Positions 57,407-64,000 of a stretch of DNA of 64,000 nt are shown here, in pieces (the first letter of the stretch is position 1; the number at the start of each line of letters is the position of its first letter). The translations under genes were made by a program, and so were the position numbers. The notes below the pieces were generated by a model. The model searched no databases. It had not been told where the DNA came from and saw only the letters and a list, made by a program, of their open reading frames with translations. This stretch comes from Psococerastis gibbosa. Its lineage: Eukaryota; Arthropoda; Insecta; Psocodea; Psocidae. The DNA is taken from assembly GCA_963971405.1 (NCBI GenBank), contig OZ020490.1:5256874-5320873 (forward strand), given 5' to 3'.

Positions 57407-58470
57407 TGAAATTAGAGGATATGGAAAAAACTGGGCTTGGCGGGATTCGAACCCACGATCTTCGCCTGCCTAACCTTCGTCTTAATCGCTGGACCACAAG
57501 CCTCGACAAGTCCAGTAATCGCCAAATCCTCTACTTATGCTCTAATTGACATGATTCGTGTTGCTAGACAGGTTAGCACAACTACACAACTATCTAACCG
57601 AACAGGTCTGTGAGCTGACCGAAATTAGAGGATATGGAAAAAACTGGGCTTGGCGGGATTCGAACCCACGATCTTCGCCTGCCTAACCTTCGTCTTAATC
57701 GCTGGACCACAAGCCTCGACAAGTCCAGTAATCGCCAAATCCTCTACTTATGCTCTAATTGACATGATTCGTGTTGCTAGACAGGTTAGCACAACCACAC
57801 AACTATCTAACCGAACAGGTCTGTGAGCTGACCGAAATTAGAGGATATGGAAAAAACTGGGCTTGGCGGGATTCGAACCCACGATCTTCGCCTGCCTAAC
57901 CTTCGTCTTAATCGCTGGACCACAAGCCTCGACAAGTCCAGTAATCGCCAAATCCTCTACTTATGCTCTAATTGACATGATTCGTGTTGCTAGACAGGTT
58001 AGCACAACTACACAACTATCTAACCGAACAGGTCTGTGAGCTGACCGAAATTAGAGGATATGGAAAAAACTGGGCTTGGCGGGATTCGAACCCACGATCT
58101 TCGCCTACCTAACCTTCGTCTTAATCGCTGGACCACAAGCCCCGACAAGTCCAGTAAATGCCAAATCCTCTACTTATGCTCTAATTGACATGATTCGTGT
58201 TGCTAGACAGGTTAGCACAACTACACAACTATCTAACCGAACAGGTCTGTGAGCTGACCGAAATTAGAGGATATGGAAAAAACTGGGCTTGGCGGGATTC
58301 GAACCCACGATCTTCGCCTACCTAACCTTCGTCTTAATCGCTGGACCACAAGCCCCGACAAGTCCAGTAAATGCCAAATCCTCTACTTATGCTCTAATTG
58401 ACATGATTCGTGTTGCTAGACAGGTTTGCACAACTACCTACACAACTATCTAACCGAGCATAATATAACT
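57407..58470 (-). repeat. tandem array, five 213-bp units, each with a tRNA-like Pol III unit
   Basis: The motif attagaggatatgg starts at 57411, 57624, 57837, 58050 and 58263, an exact 213-bp period. Read on the minus strand each unit has a tRNA-like block with an A box (TGGTCCAGCGATTAAG), a perfect B box (GGTTCGAATCC) and a TTTTTT stop. The anticodon arm is disrupted, so these are not functional tRNAs. Units differ at very few bases, which indicates recent amplification or homogenisation. Confidence 0.92.
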
Positions 58471-58500
58471 AGAGAATTTGGCGATTACTGGACTTGTCGA

Positions 58501-58579
58501 GGCTTGTGGTCCAGCGGTTAAGACGACGCCCCGATTAGGCGTAGATCGTGGGTTCGAATCCCGCCAAGCCCAGTTTTTT
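58501..58579 (+). repeat. tRNA-like SINE-A head with Pol III terminator, inverted relative to the array
   Basis: GGCTTGTGGTCCAGCGGTTA opens the block and GGGTTCGAATCCCG forms a T arm. The acceptor pairs at 6 of 7 positions. A five-pair ACGCC/GGCGT anticodon stem holds the loop CCGATTA, which would put GAT in the anticodon but has C at position 33 instead of U. TTTTTT follows at 58574. It may be transcribed by Pol III, but it is more likely a SINE head than a working tRNA gene. Confidence 0.6.
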
Positions 58580-58624
58580 CCATATCCTCTAATTTCGGGT
58601 ATATTGTTTTTCATTTTATCTTCA

Positions 58625-58830
58625 GTAGGCTATACCATAGTGCAAAGACTCTGAATTTCACCCGAAAGGTTGTTGGTTCGAGTCCTACACTAGTTACATT
58701 TTTGGGCCATGTAAAGCAGGCGGTCCCGGGCTTTACTAGTTGAGTGTGAGAGAGGGCTTTATAGCCTAACCCCGGTAGGTTGGCTTAGTAATAGAACAGA
58801 AAAAGTCATTATTTATATATTTTAGCTACG
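58625..58830 (+). repeat. SINE-B copy
   Basis: acccgaaaggttgttggttc, agtcctacactagttac and gttgagtgtgagagagggct. Follows the tRNA-like block at 58501 directly. Confidence 0.78.
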
Positions 58831-58854
58831 TCGACTCATAATTCGTATCTGCAC

Positions 58855-58985
58855 TTGGTTAAGTCGTGCTTCCACTTGTTACACTGCGGCAATGGTAAGC
58901 TTGTCATAACATGTCTATTATCGACTGTAGACGGTGTAGGTTGACATCGAGGACGTATACCAGTTTGCCACCACTATAAGTAGAC
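58855..58985 (-). repeat. dispersed repeat H fragment
   Basis: The mirror of the middle and right of repeat H: gtgtaggttgacatcgagga and cttggttaagtcgtgctt. Confidence 0.55.
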
Positions 58986-59139
58986 CTAGAGCCCTAAAAA
59001 CGTCATTCGAGACATTATTATTAATATCATATTAACTAAAGCAGACCTACTTTCTATATATGTATTGAAGCCCCTATTAAAATCTATTAAATTCGGATGT
59101 TTTGACTTAATTCGTCACTTGCCAAACTTGCGCATTGTC

Positions 59140-59760
59140 AGCTTCACCCCTCCCCCCCCCCCCCCCGACAAAATATTTCCATTGAACCGCCACAGGCCTC
59201 ACGCTTCCGAAATCGTCGGAAAATTGCCAAGAAATCTTCTGCTAGCCCTATCGCTAACCCCAAATATTGGAAGAATCGTGTGTACCGGCCGTCTAAGCAG
59301 GGACGGTTTCAGAAAAAGTTTTCGGGGGGGGGGGGGGTGGCCTGAAAAATATCGCGATTCTTTTACTTGAGTAATATTTTTTTTAATTTCCTTCAATAGT
59401 CCATTCCCATTCTATCTAGTATAAAGCTATTTCTCCCGGGGGGGGGGCGCCCCCACCGCCACTGCCTTGGGTGTAAATAACTTCTGCTGCCCCCCTCCCC
59501 CCCCCCCCGCAAGACCTTTTGTGCGCTCTACCTAGTCTCGTTATTTCATCTTTCTTATGAGCGATAGTCAATAGTGGAATTGTAGCCAACATGGATAACA
59601 AATTTAAATTGAATATTTTTATTAATTACGTATATTTCTATATGACTTTTTTCTTTTTGGGAGCCGAAGTGCGCCCCCAGCAAAGCTGCCCCCCCCCCCC
59701 CACCTCCCCCGCACCGCAGTGGCTCCGTGAGTGATATTTACGCCACTGGCCTTAGGGTGG
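59140..59760. repeat. cluster of G/C-run elements, borders unclear
   Basis: Homopolymer runs of 9 to 16 at 59149, 59324, 59440, 59500 and 59690 and fragments such as caccgccactg suggest several overlapping or nested G-run MITEs. No clean 8-bp duplication was found. Confidence 0.5.
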
Positions 59761-60364
59761 GTTTGACACAGCTACCCGCGTCGTAAAATTATTCTTTGTG
59801 TTGAATCTCGAACCTCCACCTTTCTGTTGATAATCTAGCTCGCTAACAACTGGACTAAGCTGGTACCAGCTAAATAGAGCTATGTCGTGCAGACGGCCAT
59901 GCTACTGGTAACAGTGTCAATGCATGGGCACGACACTCCAATAACAATAATAGGACGGCCGATCGATTTGCCATCCCATTTCCCCATGTCCTTACCCAAT
60001 TCTTCTTCATTGTGCTCATTTTGTAATTTGAAAATTTATATACAGTGTTTGGCCTTGTGGGGGCCCGTGAGCCGGAATGTGGGGGGGGGGGGGTGCCTTC
60101 AGAGCAGTCGTATGCACCCTTTGGGCTTATAGACGAATATTCCACTATCACCCAAAGTCCCGTCAAATATTTCGACAAGTTTATTTGGTTTGGTTTTTTA
60201 ATTTATTGTAATTTTATACGGTATTTTGCCACTTTTTGTGGATGCCACTTTTTGTGGATGCCCCTTTTTGTGGGGGCCCCATAACCAAACCCGGCACCGT
60301 TTATTATGCTTATATACCTAAGGTTTTTAGCTATAGGGGTATTCACTGTAGGGGTTAACCCTTA

Positions 60365-60744
60365 GGCGCCCATTCCACCGACGGGCTAGGGCTATTTACA
60401 AAAACAGTGACGTGGTAGCAGACATTCAAGACTTAGGCGGGGTTTCCACCGACCTCGCATTGCAGAATTGACGGAAATGTTTATTTTCCTCTATGCCATA
60501 GTTAAAATTTATCAATGATCATACAGTAAAATCACAAACAAACTTAAATTAAAAAATGGCGTTATGGGATATGTTAAGTAGAAACATTTTAATAGATTTC
60601 TATAAAAAGAAAAATTCAAATTTCCGTCAATGTCATTTGCATTCTGCAATGCGAGGTCTGTGGAAACGCCACCTAAGTCTTGAATGTCTGCTATAACGTC
60701 ACCGTTTTTGTAAATAGCCCTAGCCGGTCGGTGGAATGGGCGCC
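60365..60744. mobile_element. composite palindromic MITE, 380 bp
   Basis: Outer ends GGCGCCCATTCCACCGAC and its mirror image. Flanks are TTA on the left and TAA on the right, which fits insertion at TTAA with TA shared. The inner element is 60436-60673. It has the same architecture as 42832-43217, with the centre inverted (the aatggcg text is on the plus strand here). Confidence 0.87.
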
Positions 60745-61289
60745 TAAGGGGAAGTAGGAAATGAAGTAAGATGGGAGAATAGAACTGCAGTTCTTCTATT
60801 ATAAAAATGATAAAATGATGACATAAGGAAACCTGTTTCAGTGTTTCCCTAACATTTCTACTTAACCCAACTCCTAGGCAGTGGCCAAAGCACCCAAAGC
60901 TATAAAAAAGTAGCATTTTCTATCAGATACAGTAAACAAATAATTTCGCATATTAGTTTTAAAGAAAAAGAAGGAATTGGCGCGAAAATGTCAATCACTG
61001 TCTAATTGCCACGTTTTTACGTATTTTTGTTGTTGACTAGCTTGTAATAACAAAGCTTCGAATTGCCATCCGCCCTTCCCAAAACTTTTTGTTTAATCCG
61101 CCACTGCTACTAGGTTTGGTAAACTGCACTTGGAGAATCGGAAACGGCCATATTTGTTGTTTATTTACATTTCAGTTTTGCTATTTATTTATTTTTTTTT
61201 TTTTTAATTTAAAAATGAGTTCTGCGACAGAAATTAATATTTAAAAAACAAAAGGAAACATTTGGCAAAAGGTAGACTACAGCAGCAGA

Positions 61290-62385
61290 TATTGAATTGA
61301 AAACGGCTTTATTGCAAAAAAATAAAGACGAACAATAAGACTATAAAGTCTTCTTTTCATGCTAACCTTAAAAAACAAAAACATTGTATTAATTATTGAT
61401 AGATGCTTAAAATTAAATAGAAAAGAAACAAGAATGAAAAGAGAGAGAAAAAGGATGGGGGTGGAATCCATTGTCGTCACCATTATGAGACCGGAGAGAG
61501 TCTCAAGCGTTATCTAAGATATAATGTTTAATTATTTTCTTAAAGCTACTTAGTGAACTAGCTGCCCTAACCTCCAATGGTAGGCGGTTCCAGTGGTGAA
61601 TAGCGTATAATATCGTAGATTGCCCATGTCTTGTGGTCTTATGTAGTGGTATTTCGTATATTGTGCCATTGCGCTGTGACTGTAATTTTGTGTATTTTTG
61701 TATGATGTAGGAAGGTGCGCTTGAGTGGGTTACTTTATACATTAGCATCAGTGCGTGGTACTGTGTGTTTTGGTCAGTGGTTAGGAAATTTAGTACTTTG
61801 TACTGTGGGCTGATATGGTCGCGGCGCTTTGTATTAGAAATAAATCGTATGCAACAGTTCATTACCCGGTGCAAACGACGAGACAGATAATCCCTGCGAC
61901 TTAATGACAGTACAATACAATAATCAAAAAGTGGGGTAATAAGCGTAGAAACAATATTTTTCTATTTATTAATTGGTAAAAATTTTCTAATTCTGTTCAA
62001 GGGATATAAACATTTATAAATTTTGCTACAGGTTTTATTACTTCACTGTTGATAATAATGGTTGACCTTAAGGTATTTTGTAATTTTACCACAGTATTGT
62101 GGCTGCCTATCAGCATTGCCTGACTCTTAGTCGGGTTCAACTTGAGACCATGTTTTATTGACCATTTCAAAACGTTCTCTAAATCAGCATTAATATCAGC
62201 TATGGCGGGGTTTCCACATACGTCAATAGTCAATAGTAAATGTGGTATTGACGTTTTAGCAGACATTAAAGACATACTAAAAATGTCTGCTACCACGTCA
62301 AAACCATATTTACTATTGACTATTGACATATGTGGAAACCCGCCTATGGCTGTTCGCATATTCATAAGCTGATAGTCAAAAGCAA
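61290..62385 (-). pseudogene. 5'-truncated LINE with RT C-terminus and 3' UTR, broken by a MITE
   Basis: On the minus strand, LENVLKWSIKHGLKLNPTKS (from ~62200) is the region after the RT catalytic motif. From 61874 down come MHRVMNCCIRFISNTK, HALMLMYKVTH, PLHKTTRHGQST and HWNRLPLEVRAA. A 3' UTR with gaagactttatagtcttatt and aataaagccg ends at 61290. The stretch 61875-62000 has lost the frame. The MITE at 62214-62344 splits the upper part. Confidence 0.85.
62214..62344. mobile_element. solo palindromic MITE inside a LINE, 131 bp
   Basis: GGCGGGGTTTCCACATACG and its mirror image form an almost full-length hairpin. A 3-bp duplication TAT flanks it (62211-62213 and 62345-62347). It interrupts a reverse transcriptase frame on the minus strand. 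Removing it and one TAT joins ...MRTAI to ADINADLEN. Confidence 0.88.
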
Positions 62386-62639
62386 AGAAAGATCAAAACC
62401 CAATAGGTTGCATGCCCCTTGATACATTGGTTCTGGGGACAGTAAATAAATAAATACTTAATTTTCATAAAATTATAATTTAGCCATGAAAGTAATTGAA
62501 AAGGACTTTACATATCGAAAGGCGAACAATACGAGTATTAAGTCTTGTTGTATAAAGATAGTATTGCATTGTTAATACTTTAAATTATTACGGTACGTGA
62601 AAAAAAAACAGGAGAGAAAGAATCGTACATACTGTATGT

Positions 62640-62656
62640 TCTTTTTTAATTTCTAG
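62640..62656 (+). promoter_or_regulatory. splice acceptor directly before the cadherin start codon
   Basis: The stretch tcttttttaatttctag ends exactly at the base before ATG. It is a good 3' splice site, suggesting an upstream 5' UTR exon. Alternatively the ATG is internal and a coding exon precedes it, but the signal peptide argues that this is the start. Confidence 0.5.
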
Positions 62657-63844
62657 ATGTGGGGCGCCATCGTATTTCTCATTCTTTCTGGCATCGTTCT
62701 GGGCAACTATCCGTCGTTTGAGCCTTTCCATCGTATGCGCATTCTGCTCCTGCCTTCTGACATGCGCGAGGGCTCTGTCATTTACAGGCTTCGCGCCATT
62801 GACCAGGACTTTGACTATCCACTACGATTTGACGTTGTTGGTGAGTATGTTATGCATATATACCTTCCGCATTGTTATTCTTAAGTAAGACACTAGAGAT
62901 CTTTTGAATGGAAAACACATATGGCTGATATGAGCGGATATCACTAATTTTTCGTTCTTTGTGTCGTATTGAAGTGGACATACTTATCCCAGTTGATGAA
63001 TGTCCTGAAAAGGACCCACGACAATATGGTCCTGCCACCAATTCTGCACCAACCATTCTGCACAACACCTAAGATGGCTGGGACACGTCGTAAGAATGTA
63101 CAAAGCAAGTATGGCAGGAAGACGAATGGCGGGACGTCTTCGAAAGCGCTGGAAGGTTGAGTTAGAAACTGGCATCCGCGAGTTGGAACTCTGTAGGAGG
63201 AGCGTCGTACAAAACCGTGACGACTGGAGGAGTGTTGTTGAGCAGGTCTCAGCGCATCAAGGGCTGTAGATCCAGAAGAAGAACCCCTTTTCCATGGCAG
63301 GCTTGTCAGTCTTCCTAGCCTAACAAACTAAAAATTACTCTGAATTGTTTGCAGATGTTGTCGAGCAGGCCGAAGCGTATCGAGGGCTGTAAAGCCAGAA
63401 GAAGAAGAAGAACCCCTTTTTCTTAGCCGGCTTTGTGGTCTTCCTGGTCTACCCATTTCATAACAAACTAAAAATGACCCTAAATTGTTTGCAGATGCTG
63501 TGGGTAGATCCATCATCCGCATCGACAACCTTCCGTGCACCCCGACACACACCTACTGCGAAGGCAACGTCTTCCTCAAGCGAAAACTCGAGCCGGACCG
63601 CGTGTATGACATGCTGCTGAGTGTACGCGACTCGACGGGACAGGAGACCAAGGTTGACGCCACGATCAAGGGCACTAGAGCCACATCGCATTTCGAAGAT
63701 GTCTTCCCCTATGTGCCTAGTCTTCTGATGGTACCTGAGGATACTCAGCTGGGCGCGACGCTTGGGTTTGTTCTGGCACGGCGCGGCACGCGACGACGGA
63801 CTGAGCTGGAGATGTGGGGTTCTGAGAATTTCCGGCTTTATCAG
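62657..63844 (+). CDS. cadherin, N-terminal exons (partial, continues past window)
   Basis: Exon 62657-62840 ends in gttgttg|gtgagt. Exon 63495-63844 starts after ttgtttgcag and ends in ttatcag|gtatac. The phase-1 junction makes Asp. The first ~16 residues (MWGAIVFLILSGIVLG) are a signal peptide. Then follows a cadherin-type repeat: REGSVIYRLRAIDQDFDYPL gives the usual strand and acidic Ca2+-site residues (DQDFD), and LEPDRVYDMLLSVRDSTG is the typical end of an EC domain with its Asp. Pairing of NLPC and YCEG cysteines is possible. A second repeat begins with MVPEDTQLGATLGFVLARR. Such proteins are cell-surface adhesion molecules. The style recalls insect Cad86C, but this is from memory and not tested. 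A ttctag acceptor abuts the ATG, so a non-coding exon probably lies upstream. The intron contains a duplicated acceptor (see findings). The window cuts the gene after the second coding exon. Confidence 0.78.
63060..63425 (+). repeat. LINE 3' end in the cadherin intron, partly duplicated
   Basis: agatggctgggacacgtcgt, gaatgtacaaagcaagtatg, gactggaggagtgttgttga and the gaagaa tail are the 3' end of the 3252-3982 LINE family. A second tail (tatcgagggctgtaaagcc then gaagaagaag) follows at 63375-63412. Confidence 0.78.
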
Positions 63845-64000
63845 GTATACATGTATCTATTTATTTAAAGGGAGTATAAGATGTTTGGTGGGTTGTGGAA
63901 GAAATTCAAGCAAAATAATGACAGCCACAACTATAACACGAGGCAACGGGGAGACCATAATGCAACAATTCCATACTACTGGAACTTGGTATAAAACATG

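Noticed and set aside
57407-58470. CRISPR-like regular repeat
   Set aside because: Units are contiguous 213-bp tandem copies without unique spacers, in a eukaryotic context.
57407-58600. Functional tRNA gene cluster
   Set aside because: A and B boxes and terminators are present, but the anticodon arm is broken in the array. In the inverted copy, position 33 is C and the acceptor has a mismatch. Treated as SINE or satellite.
63349-63410. Alternative second cadherin exon starting after the upstream ttgtttgcag
   Set aside because: It runs into a LINE tail and a stop within about 15 codons; the downstream acceptor continues the cadherin repeat.

Overview
This window reads as nuclear DNA of an arthropod, most likely an insect. 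The host genes have spliced exons with GT/AG borders, the DNA is AT-rich, and protein genes are sparse in a sea of non-LTR (LINE) retrotransposon 3' ends, tRNA-derived SINEs and small inverted-repeat DNA transposons (MITEs). I cannot name the species. There is no operon, CRISPR array, rRNA or convincing functional tRNA gene.

Three host genes can be supported. (1) On the minus strand at 5415-6746 a single coding exon encodes a 443-residue ZIP-family zinc transporter of the SLC39A1/2/3 group, with a splice acceptor in its 5' UTR at 6820/6821. (2) On the plus strand at 32028-38446 seven exons join in frame into a 909-residue HEAT-repeat protein. It matches BRAT1 by its WEVRDSALE and ESYVRASA segments and its extreme C-terminal DCY. 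(3) At 62657-63844, running off the right edge, are the first coding exons of a secreted or membrane cadherin.

The rest is layered mobile DNA. Region 1-5 kb holds G-run MITEs with 8-bp duplications (hAT type), a MITE interrupted by two other insertions, and an 84-bp tandem repeat. A 203-bp minisatellite (6.9-7.7 kb) lies upstream of the ZIP coding exon. Region 8-31 kb holds SINEs, palindromic MITEs, three long copies of an ~830-860 bp repeat carrying GACA/GTCT microsatellites, an intact 321-bp hAT MITE at 16115-16435, and a four-layer nested insertion at 27195-27991. BRAT1 introns hold pieces of the same families. Region 38.6-62.4 kb holds LINE C-termini of several families, PIF/Harbinger-like composite MITEs with TTA/TAA duplications, a longer relative of those MITEs at 47873-48314, a hAT transposase remnant, tandem arrays with periods 206, ~226, ~214 and 213 bp, and a LINE interrupted by a MITE.

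The three genes show no sign of acting together. The main interest lies in the order and mechanics of the nested elements, the Pol III-type tandem array at 57.4-58.6 kb, and a duplicated splice acceptor in the cadherin gene. Repeat borders are approximate unless a target-site duplication is quoted.
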